Below are positions 1-5,737 of a DNA stretch of 12,842 nt, piece after piece (position 1 is the first letter of the stretch; the number at the start of each line of letters is the position of its first letter). The DNA comes from Actinomycetes bacterium (GTDB lineage: Bacteria > Actinomycetota > Acidimicrobiia > Acidimicrobiales > Acidimicrobiaceae): contig JAKASN010000009.1 of assembly GCA_021819025.1 (NCBI GenBank), positions 1 to 12,842 of the forward strand, in the 5' to 3' direction. Below the pieces are notes generated by a model, which saw only the letters and a list, made by a program, of their open reading frames with translations, had not been told where the DNA came from and did no database searches. Made by a program: the position numbers and the translations under genes.

Positions 1-2
1 TA

Positions 3-668
3 ATGGTTGAGATACTGTTGCCCTCAGAGGTTGAAAAACAACTCTCTGATGCCATCGACAGCGCTGCATCGTGGAAAATCTTTGGTGCTGCAATGGTCGA
101 TACCCTCACCGAGTGGGCAGGCGATCCATCTCCGGTTTGGACTTACGCATGCCAGGGCCGCTATCTGAAACACGAAGTCGCCCAGTCCAACATGCAGACG
201 GGTCTTGTTGCACGAGGAGTGCCGGAAACAGCCGCCAATGCGCTATCAACGCTGTGGAGCAAAAAGATATATGGAAACGACTGGATAAAGCTCGACCGCC
301 GTTTGCGCCGAGACGCAGCCGCCCATTCTGGGAATACGGCTTATCTCGCCAACGCACAGGTGCTAAATGGAAATAAGCCGGTTGGCTACTGGAGCGCACC
401 GACCGAACTTTTCGCCCGCGCCGGATCGGCTGTGGTGTTTGATCGCTTGCGCGAGATCCACGGAATTGCAAATGGCTTCCTGGACGCCTCGAGCGCTCCA
501 GAGTGCTTCGACCCCGCAATGCATCGGGCCAACCCCAACCCAGCGGGATCGGAACGCGAGCGCTTCCGCTCGGCCTTCACCGAGACGCTGCTGAAGGCAA
601 TGCAGCAAGAGGACGCCGACGCTCCCTATCGCCAGAGAGCCGGGACCCAGCTGCGGATGCGCTTCTGA
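3..668 (+). CDS. C-terminal part of a polyvalent (LPD1-type) mobile-element protein
   Basis: The frame is open at the left window edge, so the ATG at 3 may be internal and the protein may be larger. The 221 visible residues are soluble, with no signal peptide or membrane segment. Around residues 125-150 the stretch GYWSAPTELFARA, followed by an acidic, Leu-rich tail, resembles the YWs.p.E.fARAfe core of the large polyvalent-protein-associated domain LPD1. Those domains sit in giant multidomain proteins of conjugative elements and phages, often beside primase, helicase or methyltransferase modules, and are thought to act during early establishment in a new host. The domain call rests on motif memory and not on a search. 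A perfect hairpin follows the stop by 5 nt, and an integrase tail lies on the opposite strand nearby. Both fit the end of an integrated element. Confidence 0.6.
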   Translation: MVEILLPSEVEKQLSDAIDSAASWKIFGAAMVDTLTEWAGDPSPVWTYACQGRYLKHEVAQSNMQTGLVARGVPETAANALSTLWSKKIYGNDWIKLDRRLRRDAAAHSGNTAYLANAQVLNGNKPVGYWSAPTELFARAGSAVVFDRLREIHGIANGFLDASSAPECFDPAMHRANPNPAGSERERFRSAFTETLLKAMQQEDADAPYRQRAGTQLRMRF

Positions 669-673
669 GATCC

Positions 674-694
674 GCTTGGGGCACCGCCCCAAGC
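674..694 (+). terminator. perfect 9-bp hairpin after the LPD1-type gene
   Basis: GCTTGGGGC (674-682) pairs perfectly with GCCCCAAGC (686-694) around an ACC loop, 5 nt after the stop codon of the upstream gene. There is no T-run afterwards, so it is either a U-tract-less terminator, as is common in actinobacteria, or an mRNA-stabilising stem. Confidence 0.55.
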
Positions 695-917
695 CAAAGA
701 TGTGGTCTTGGTCTCCAGGGAATCGCGTTCCTTTTCAGATTCTGGCCTTGTAGCTCGGCGGTATCACCCGCCTGGAGTCTTCGGCGGAATCACGATCTTT
801 GAAGCAATTGTTTCATGGTTCCGCATGGAGCCACGGTGGGATCGGTTAACACCGGCTTCTCCGAACTACCGGCAGCCAGTACGCCCCAAGACATCACTAA
901 GACGGCTTTTCAAAAAC

Positions 918-1334
918 TCAGTTAGACGTTGAAGTCGGTGCCGATGAAAGTTCACTCTTCTCGGGATGCGACGGTGTGGTGACGACGCGAACTGCAGTGC
1001 GAGCGAAGCCGGGCGTGTCGAGGTGCACCTCAGTCTGTCGGGCCGCGATCTCGTCCATGGTGACAAGCTTCTCTCGCGTCGCGGCGAGGCTCACCCGCAG
1101 TCCTTCGGTTTCACCGGGCCAGCCCTCGCGAATTGCTTCGTCGATGCGCAACCCGAGGTTGACCTCGATTTCGACGAGGCGCGACCGCTGGCGGGGGTCG
1201 GGGCGAAGCAAGGGGCAACGGATGCAGCTGTGCTCATGGATGCACGGCGTCGCGTAAGAGCGTCCGCACGTCCCAAGTGATACTTTTCGGCGCTCGAAGT
1301 GGCCCCGGAATAGAAACCTCGCATTGCCGACCAC
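918..1334 (-). pseudogene. tyrosine site-specific integrase, C-terminal fragment
   Basis: This minus-strand frame reads HFERRKVSLGTCGRSY, then TPCIHEHSCIRCPLLRPDP, then RLVEIEVNLGLRIDEAIREG and GLRVSLAATREKL. It closely matches the zinc-ribbon-like, Cys/His-rich tail with a terminal coiled coil that I know from actinobacterial phage-type tyrosine recombinases (consensus around C.HEHaCiRCP.L). The natural stop is at 918-920. The catalytic domain with its R-H-R-Y residues is absent. Upstream on this strand (1335-1500) the matching frame gives no recognisable integrase sequence, so this is a fragment and not a working recombinase. Its company with the LPD1-type gene suggests the boundary of an old integrative element. 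The family assignment is from motif recognition; the truncation is seen directly. Confidence 0.6.
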
Positions 1335-1696
1335 GAGGTGCAGCCGTGCCTGACGCGTCGCTCTGTCCCAGCCGATATGGGTGTCGCGTGGCGCGCAGCG
1401 ATGTTTGCAACATCCCCTCCGGCAGCGGGTACATGATGAAGGAGATCACTCCGAAGCTCTCGGTACGCTGTTCCACCTCGGAACCGTGCCTTTCCTGAGC
1501 GAATGCTGTCGCTGAGGCCAGGAGTGGCTGACGTGCGCCAATCGTACGAACTGAGACTTTTGGCTAGGGTTGAAACAAAGTCAGCAACGGGGGAGCTGGT
1601 CAGAAGTTGAACGGTTTCAGCATTGCTCCAAGTGTGCGGTATGTTTAATCCAGTGTCTACTCTTGCTGGGGAACCTCAAATTTGGACGGAGAACTT
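1335..1696. other. intergenic region, no gene recognised
   Basis: A 362-nt gap between the integrase fragment and the TM2 gene. Several frames stay open by chance on both strands. The minus-strand frame at 1234-1476 (starting MEQRTESFGVISF) could be a frame-shifted upstream continuation of the integrase, but I do not recognise it. The promoter of the TM2 gene must lie here. I see no convincing -35/-10 pair, and no tRNA-like or direct-repeat attachment site could be picked out by eye. Confidence 0.3.
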
Positions 1697-2173
1697 ATGA
1701 AGGGCTTGATTGTCATTATCATCTTGGTCGCGCTTGCCATCAGCAGCTACAAGGCGTACAAGGCGAATCAAGAAGAGACTTCGGAAGAGCGAACGATCAA
1801 ATCGCTACCGCCCACGGTTCAGCGCACCGTTTCACAGATGGATGCAATGTCGCAAAGCGCCTTCTTCAACGAGTACGAAAAGAAAAAGAAGAAGGTGTCT
1901 AGGGCCTACCTCGCTTGGTTCTTCATTGGTTGGCACTACCTCTACCTCAAGAAGGTCGGTGTTCAATTCGCCTTATGGGCGACTTGGTTCATAGGGCTTG
2001 GAGAAATCTGGCGGGTGGTTGATCTCTTCCGCATGCCGAGCATCGTGCGAGGCTGTAAAGAAGGAATCGCCCGCGACGCTCTTCAGACCTTGGCAATCGG
2101 CAACCAGTTCCGCAGCATGGCCGTGCCGATCGTGCCGATCGTCCAACCTCCGGACATTGCTGGCGCCAGTTAG
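1697..2173 (+). CDS. TM2-domain membrane protein
   Basis: A 158-residue membrane protein. The frame could start at TTG 1682, but ATG 1697 has GGAGA (1688-1692) at ideal distance and is preferred. Residues 3-17 form an N-terminal hydrophobic anchor. A hydrophilic linker leads to a basic patch (KKKKK, 62-66), then a TM2 domain (about 67-115): A-Y-L-A-W-F-F-I-G-W-H-Y-L-Y-L-K-K followed by a second hydrophobic helix and the closing IWRVVDLFRMP. TM2 domains are two-helix modules of unknown biochemical role, here without the usual partner domain. The last residues may not be native. A GTGCCGATC tandem duplication encodes VPIVPIV, and just after it the sequence matches the possible end of the neighbouring IS3 remnant, so the C-terminus may have been rewritten by an insertion. 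Confidence 0.7.
   Translation: MKGLIVIIILVALAISSYKAYKANQEETSEERTIKSLPPTVQRTVSQMDAMSQSAFFNEYEKKKKKVSRAYLAWFFIGWHYLYLKKVGVQFALWATWFIGLGEIWRVVDLFRMPSIVRGCKEGIARDALQTLAIGNQFRSMAVPIVPIVQPPDIAGAS
2122..2139 (+). repeat. 9-bp perfect tandem duplication
   Basis: GTGCCGATC occurs twice back to back and keeps the reading frame (VPI VPI). It ends 2 nt before the proposed outer end of the IS3 remnant. Confidence 0.6.
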
Positions 2174-2206
2174 TCTCACCAATCCGTTGAGCGCGTAATA
2201 CTCTGT
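2165..2206 (-). pseudogene. possible C-terminal remnant of IS3 orfB transposase
   Basis: On the minus strand a short frame reads FGTEYYALNGLVRLTGAS just before the proposed right end. IS3-family orfB proteins commonly end with an EA.YY. motif close to the terminal repeat, so this may be the last orfB codons after a large internal deletion. The match is short and the frame has no normal stop. Confidence 0.25.
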
Positions 2207-2323
2207 ACCGAACGGTGCGCAACTCGGGGAAGGACCCCACTCCAACACGTGCACCGGCGTCTCTTCGGTGCAGGTGCTTGGTTACCGCCAGACCGGAACT
2301 TACTTGCCATTTTGACCTGATTT

Positions 2324-2635
2324 TCACCATCTAGCTGCCAAAATAGCTAATTTGTTTGAGGCCGCCTTGAAGATCTCATTAGCCCTGCGCAGCTCGGAGT
2401 TCTCCCGTTCCAGTTCTTTCACGCGGGTCCGCTCATCGGTGGTGATCCCGGACCTGATGCCGAGATCCACCTCAGATCTTCTCACCCACGTGCGAAGAGT
2501 TTCTGCGGACATGCCAAGCTCTTGTGCAACGGACATGGTTGTCGCCCACTGCGACGGGTACTCGTTCAGATGCTCTGCAACCATCCGAACCGCTCGCTCA
2601 CGAATCTCCGGTGAATACCTTCCAACTTTTGCCAT
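2324..2635 (-). pseudogene. IS3-family transposase OrfA, 3' end altered
   Basis: The 103-residue minus-strand ORF starts MAKVGRYSPEIRERAVRMV, a canonical IS3 OrfA opening. A helix-turn-helix follows (VAQELGMSAETLRTWVRRSE, about 37-56), then a leucine-zipper-like coil (RVKELERENSELRRANEIFK, about 71-90). Known OrfA proteins then run into a frameshift window feeding OrfB. Here the homology stops after FKAAS and the ORF ends in unrelated residues (KLAILAARW). No OrfB frame follows downstream (below 2324), so transposition by this copy is impossible without a helper. OrfA alone normally binds the terminal repeats and can regulate transposition. The family call is secure; the exact breakpoint (near 2350) is inferred. 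Confidence 0.8.
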
Positions 2636-2755
2636 GTTCTTATCCTCTCAAGGTTTCCTGGCTCCAAGAAATCCGGGGAGGTCCAGGTAACGAATCGGCA
2701 ACCCCGCTGTTCATTTGTGCGCAGCACAACACTTCGCCGTCCAATTCCACCGATG

Positions 2756-2779
2756 GCAGCTGACCCCATGCAGCTGACC
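2756..2779. repeat. short direct repeat GCAGCTGACC
   Basis: GCAGCTGACC occurs at 2756-2765 and again at 2770-2779, in the debris between the IS3 remnant and the ISAzo13-like remnant. It may mark an old junction, but no element boundary could be tied to it. Confidence 0.35.
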
Positions 2780-2953
2780 ACTACACGGTGTCAAGCTCGC
2801 GACGAACCGCAAATCGCCCAATGATTCTCTTGAGCCAGCGCAATCGCACGTCCACTGCCACTCGATCGTCATCAGAGATGAGTATCGCCAAAGGCTAGGT
2901 CACGGAGGAAGTGCCGAACTTGCTTGGAAACGACGCCCCGCCAATCATTCAAC

Positions 2954-3043
2954 CCAACCTGAATCAAGGTCACCGACAACGAGCTTGCTGCCATTCCCGT
3001 CACAAAACACGACTTCCACGGGTAGTGGAACTACGCCATCTCG
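2954..3043 (+). pseudogene. C-terminal remnant of an ISAzo13-like transposase
   Basis: In one frame this reads P-T-stop-IKVTDNELAAIPVTKHDFHG-stop-WNYAIS. It closely resembles the C-terminal block KV.D..LAA.P...HDFHGeWNYt. that I recall from ISAzo13 (Rhodopirellula-type) transposases. TGA at 2960 and TAG at 3023 interrupt it, each a one-base change from a plausible sense codon (Gly and Glu respectively). Sequence upstream (2800-2950) keeps frame-shifted hints but no readable DDE core. This is dead transposase DNA, and the family name rests on motif memory. Confidence 0.5.
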
Positions 3044-3087
3044 GCAACAGATCGACCTTAATAGCAAGCATGTGATTTATTTACGGG

Positions 3088-3198
3088 CCCTCAGAGTTCG
3101 AGCGCTACTACGAATAGAAAGCCATTCCTTTCGAGTGGCAGTTCGCCCGTGACGATCTCGCAAAGTTCATGGAACGCCTAATCGACAAGCGCAACTGA
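3088..3198 (+). pseudogene. C-terminal remnant of an IS630-type transposase
   Basis: The frame reads SEFERYYE, an in-frame TAG at 3115, then KAIPFEWQFARDDLAKFME and RLIDKRN before TGA at 3196. IS630-superfamily DDE transposases typically end with a (Y)YN/E..a.PFeWkftR.DL..ll.rl motif. The whole catalytic part is missing and the start lies in unrelated debris, so this is a fossil tail. It follows the ISAzo13-like tail within 50 nt, suggesting nested insertions at one hotspot. Confidence 0.5.
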
Positions 3199-3384
3199 CG
3201 TGCCACTGGTCTGACGGTTCCCGAAAACGTGATCGCAATTATGGTCCAGACCAGAGTACTCAAGCGGCGAGGTCGAACCTTCGGGTTATTTGAAGGATAG
3301 GAAGTGGATGGGTGGCTCAGCAGAGGCGAGCCTTTCGGACGCATAGCTCATCAATCTGGGCCGTAACGGTCGGAGTTTACCGGT

Positions 3385-3400
3385 CCCGCCGTAAGGCGGG
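3385..3400. other. GC-rich hairpin with a GTAA tetraloop
   Basis: CCCGCC (3385-3390) and GGCGGG (3395-3400) pair perfectly around GTAA, a GNRA-type loop. No T-run follows. It lies about 80 nt upstream of the regulator promoter and could be a terminator shielding that promoter from read-through, or a leftover subterminal hairpin of a mobile element. Nothing in the sequence decides between these. Confidence 0.4.
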
Positions 3401-3478
3401 TGGGTTAGCTGCGACGGCCTTGCCTGCTAGAGTGCCGACCGAGTCGACCGACGGTCCCGTTTGCTCCGCGTTGGTTTA

Positions 3479-3507
3479 TTGACAGGCACCGGTTAATATG
3501 TTCTAAT
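3479..3507 (+). promoter_or_regulatory. sigma-70-type promoter of the GntR regulator
   Basis: A perfect TTGACA -35 box (3479-3484) is followed after exactly 17 nt by TCTAAT (3502-3507), five of six matches to the -10 consensus. Transcription would start near 3513-3515, so the upstream TTG at 3507 cannot be the translation start. Confidence 0.75.
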
Positions 3508-3518
3508 TGTATGCAATT
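3505..3518. promoter_or_regulatory. probable operator of the GntR/FCD regulator
   Basis: AATTGTATGCAATT is an inverted repeat (AATTG-TATG-CAATT) that overlaps the -10 box and the expected transcription start. This is a classic place for autorepression. TTG-N4-CAA type palindromes are typical of FCD-subfamily GntR operators. The nine bases TGTATGCAA recur in front of the CoA-transferase gene. Confidence 0.6.
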
Positions 3519-3545
3519 CGTCGAATTGGAGAGGTCGGTTACAAG

Positions 3546-4247
3546 GTGGTCAAGCCAAGATCGTCTGCAGAAGCAACCTATATTGCACTCAGGCATCGCC
3601 TTTTGGAGGGGCACTATCCAGCAGGGTTTGCCCTTAGAGAGACGGAGCTTGCTGAGGAGTTCAGTACCTCTCGAACCCCCGTCCGTGAAGCCCTAAGGCT
3701 GCTGGCTGCAGAAAGGTTGGTCGAGTTCGAGCCCAACAAGGGAGCGAAAGTTGCTCCTTGGACAGGAGTAGACCTTCGCCGGATATTTGGACTCCGTCAG
3801 CGATTGGAGGGGTATGCCGCCGCGAAGGCTGCCGACCAGATAAGCGCTGGGGAGATTCAAAAACTCGAACGGCTCTGCGAGGAGATGGAGGAGGCGAATG
3901 GCCAGTCGCCGCAGAGATTCCAGGAGATTGCCGTGCTAAATAATACATTTCACGGGATCATTTTGGAGGTCGGAAGCGATAGCAGACTGGTGGCCATAGT
4001 GGCCGATCTCGTCGAAATATCGCTCGTGAGGCAGACGTTCGCTCACTACGATGCAGAGCAGCTTCACCGGTCTTTTGCTCACCACCGTGAACTGGTCGCA
4101 GCCTTTCGTTATAAGGATTCGGAGTGGGCCGAGTCGGTGATGAGTGCTCATATTTTTTCTGCCCGCGCTGTACTAACCGGAATCGCTGATTGCCTTGGCG
4201 AACAAGCTGGCGCTCCGAAGGTCTCCCCTGTGCGAGTTTTCGAATGA
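3546..4247 (+). CDS. GntR-family transcriptional regulator, FCD (FadR-like) subfamily
   Basis: A 233-residue DNA-binding regulator. The frame opens at TTG 3507, but that codon lies in the -10 box. GTG 3546, preceded by GGAGAGG (3528-3534), is the better start. The N-terminal winged helix (about 9-70) has the hallmark LRETELAEEFSTSRTPVREA with recognition helix TPVREALRLLAAERLV. The C-terminal FCD all-helical ligand domain has the metal-site pattern N132-x3-H136, H180 and H202. FCD regulators usually bind small carboxylates or fatty-acid derivatives through this metal, and the ligand relieves repression. Its own promoter carries an inverted repeat shared with the next gene's upstream region. 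It is therefore probably an autoregulated repressor of the organic-acid genes that follow on the same strand. Confidence 0.88.
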   Translation: MVKPRSSAEATYIALRHRLLEGHYPAGFALRETELAEEFSTSRTPVREALRLLAAERLVEFEPNKGAKVAPWTGVDLRRIFGLRQRLEGYAAAKAADQISAGEIQKLERLCEEMEEANGQSPQRFQEIAVLNNTFHGIILEVGSDSRLVAIVADLVEISLVRQTFAHYDAEQLHRSFAHHRELVAAFRYKDSEWAESVMSAHIFSARAVLTGIADCLGEQAGAPKVSPVRVFE

Positions 4248-4285
4248 TGAGCTCCGATGACTTGCTTGATCCGTTGACCGATGAT

Positions 4286-4299
4286 AATGTATGCAAAAT
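4286..4299. promoter_or_regulatory. second putative GntR operator, before the CoA-transferase gene
   Basis: AATGTATGCAAAAT shares TGTATGCAA with the operator at 3505-3518 and overlaps possible -10 boxes (GATAAT 4283-4288 or TAATGT 4285-4290). TTGCTT (4262-4267), 17 nt before TAATGT, could be the -35. The site lies 26 nt before the TTG start. This implies that the regulator controls the CoA-transferase gene. Confidence 0.5.
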
Positions 4300-4325
4300 C
4301 TGCTGTTTAGGAAGGGATTGAGGTT

Positions 4326-5540
4326 TTGCCGGTAGAGATGTCTGACATACGCGGCCCCCTAGCTGACGTGAGAGTCATTGAAATGGGCCAGCTTGTTGCT
4401 GGCCCATTTTGTGGCCAACTTCTTGGGGACTTCGGGGCGGATGTGATCAAGATCGAGGATCCCGGTAGAGGCGATCCGATGAGGCAGTGGGGCAGAGAGA
4501 AGCCAAATGGCACCTCTTTGTGGTGGCCCTTATTGGCTAGAGGAAAGCGCTCTGTAACGGTAAACCTTCGCAGTAAGAAGGGACAAGATCTCATTAGGGA
4601 TATTGTGCGACAGTCGGACGTCGTCCTGGAAAACTTCAGGCCAGGGACGCTGGAACGTTGGGGGATGTCGTACGAGGAACTTAGCGCTATCAATCCTCGG
4701 ATTGTTCTGACCAGGGTAACTGGCTACGGCCAGACTGGCCCGTACTCATCAAAGGCTGGTTATGGATCGATTGGCGAGGCAATGGGAGGGCTTCGCTATG
4801 TGTCGGGAGACCCATCATCGCCTCCCTCTCGAATGGGTATCTCGATAGGTGATTCCCTGGCTGGTATGTTTGCTGCTTTTGGCACCATGGTGGCTTTACA
4901 TGCTCGAGAGAAAACGGGAAGAGGTCAGGTGGTGGATAGTGCAATCTACGAGGCGGTGCTTGCCCTGATGGAGTCGCTGATTCCCGATTACACCCAGGCT
5001 GGATATATCCGGGAGCGTAGCGGCGCTATTATTCCGAACGTCGCACCTTCGAATGTCTATGGCACCAAAGATGGGCAGTTGATACTGATTGCAGCTAACC
5101 AGGACAGCGTATTTTCCCGCCTTGCCAAGGCCATGGGCCGTGAAGAACTTGCTATGGACGAGCGGTTCGCCAGTCACTCGTCGAGAGGTGCCCATCAGGA
5201 GGCTCTCGACGAGATAATCTCGCAATGGTGTTCAACGTTGTCGATTGGCGAACTCGAAAAGGTTCTCGATAATTTTGGGATTCCCCAAGGCAAAATGTAT
5301 CGAGTTCCAGAGATGCTTGAGGATCCCCACTTCAAGGCCAGGAGTGACATTATCAGCCTTCCGCACCGTATTTTCGGTGAAATAGCAATGCAGAACGTTG
5401 TCCCGCGTTTGTCGGATACCCCAGGCTACGTTCGCTGGGTAGGGCCGGAGCTGGGCGAACACAACGACGAGGTATTTTCTGGACTTTTAGGGATGGCAGC
5501 GCACCGACGTCAGGAGTTAGAAGGCGAGGGGGTGATTTAG
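4326..5540 (+). CDS. CoA-transferase family III (CaiB/BaiF type)
   Basis: A 404-residue cytosolic enzyme of normal family length, expected to move CoA between two carboxylic acids, for example from succinyl-CoA to the imported acid. TTG 4326 is preferred because AGGAAGGG (4309-4316) is well placed for it; ATG 4338 has no comparable site. The N-terminal signature is clear: ADVRVIEMGQLVAGPFCGQLLGDFGADVIKIE (14-45), then VVLENFRPGTLERWG and GYGQTGPY. The catalytic aspartate should be D176 in GISIGDSLAG, where family III enzymes form an aspartyl-CoA anhydride/thioester. The C-terminal part (about 225-380) follows the usual interlocking-ring fold pattern with a P-hinge region. Family members act on oxalate, carnitine, benzylsuccinate, itaconate, citramalate and others, so the substrate is open. 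The neighbouring importer and lyase suggest a di- or hydroxy-carboxylate. A 12-bp perfect hairpin lies in the first 30 codons, and the terminator stem overlaps the last codons. Confidence 0.9.
   Translation: MPVEMSDIRGPLADVRVIEMGQLVAGPFCGQLLGDFGADVIKIEDPGRGDPMRQWGREKPNGTSLWWPLLARGKRSVTVNLRSKKGQDLIRDIVRQSDVVLENFRPGTLERWGMSYEELSAINPRIVLTRVTGYGQTGPYSSKAGYGSIGEAMGGLRYVSGDPSSPPSRMGISIGDSLAGMFAAFGTMVALHAREKTGRGQVVDSAIYEAVLALMESLIPDYTQAGYIRERSGAIIPNVAPSNVYGTKDGQLILIAANQDSVFSRLAKAMGREELAMDERFASHSSRGAHQEALDEIISQWCSTLSIGELEKVLDNFGIPQGKMYRVPEMLEDPHFKARSDIISLPHRIFGEIAMQNVVPRLSDTPGYVRWVGPELGEHNDEVFSGLLGMAAHRRQELEGEGVI
4381..4409. other. perfect 12-bp hairpin inside the CoA-transferase gene
   Basis: AAATGGGCCAGC (4381-4392) pairs perfectly with GCTGGCCCATTT (4398-4409) around the loop TTGTT, and T4410 allows a further G-T pair with G4380. 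It lies about 55 nt inside the reading frame and encodes the conserved EMGQLVAGPF segment. It may be an early intragenic attenuator or an accident of codons for that motif. Confidence 0.5.
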
Positions 5541-5580
5541 AGTTGCGAAATTCTGGGATATCGCCCCGTTTTTTGTTTTT
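5529..5580 (+). terminator. rho-independent terminator after the CoA-transferase gene
   Basis: GGGGTGAT (5529-5536) pairs with ATCGCCCC (5560-5567) with one wobble. After G5568 the stem is followed by TTTTTTGTTTTT (5569-5580). The stem overlaps the last codons and stop of the CoA-transferase gene. The loop of about 23 nt is long, but the T-run is strong. It separates this gene from the transporter genes, which must have their own promoter or rely on read-through. Confidence 0.6.
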
Positions 5581-5649
5581 CCAGCAGTGGTCTGATCTCC
5601 ACAACTTAGGCGTTGACGGCCTAACTAAAGGTATGCGGAAGTCTCGATC

Positions 5650-5680
5650 CATTGCAGTTAGAGATCATTACATTTCAAAT
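5650..5680 (+). promoter_or_regulatory. weak promoter candidate for the ABC transporter genes
   Basis: TTGCAG (5652-5657) and TCAAAT (5675-5680) are spaced 17 nt apart, each four of six to consensus, about 60 nt upstream of the lipoprotein gene. A GTATGC core reminiscent of the regulator site lies further upstream at 5631-5636, but without the full inverted repeat. This is a suggestion only. Confidence 0.25.
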
Positions 5681-5737
5681 ATGGATCAACAGCTCTGTAT
5701 TCGATAGTTTGAACACAAAGGAAAGAGGAGGTATGTC

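Larger units (their letters stand above)
2142..2685 (-). mobile_element. internally deleted IS3-family insertion sequence remnant
   Basis: The element is oriented on the minus strand. The orfA end reads inward from 2685 as TGGACCTCCCCGGATTTC on the minus strand, a plausible IS3-type left inverted repeat about 50 nt before the orfA start. At the other end, plus-strand TCCAACCTCCGGACATTGC (2142-2160) is an imperfect match to the same repeat. They share the ACCTCC..GGA core and then a TT..TGG.GCC run. Between them only orfA and a few codons of a possible orfB tail survive, so most of orfB, including the DDE domain, is gone. The family assignment is strong from orfA. The outer ends are by-eye inferences. 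Confidence 0.5.

Noticed and set aside
2566..2781. 71-codon minus-strand frame spanning the IS3 left end
   Set aside because: It overlaps OrfA in another frame and crosses the proposed IS terminus, so it is not a coherent gene.
3108..3344. 78-codon minus-strand frame in the IS debris
   Set aside because: It is antisense to the IS630-like tail and has no recognisable features.
3507..3545. N-terminal extension of the GntR regulator from TTG 3507
   Set aside because: The TTG lies within the -10 box and operator, upstream of the expected transcription start, and has no ribosome site.
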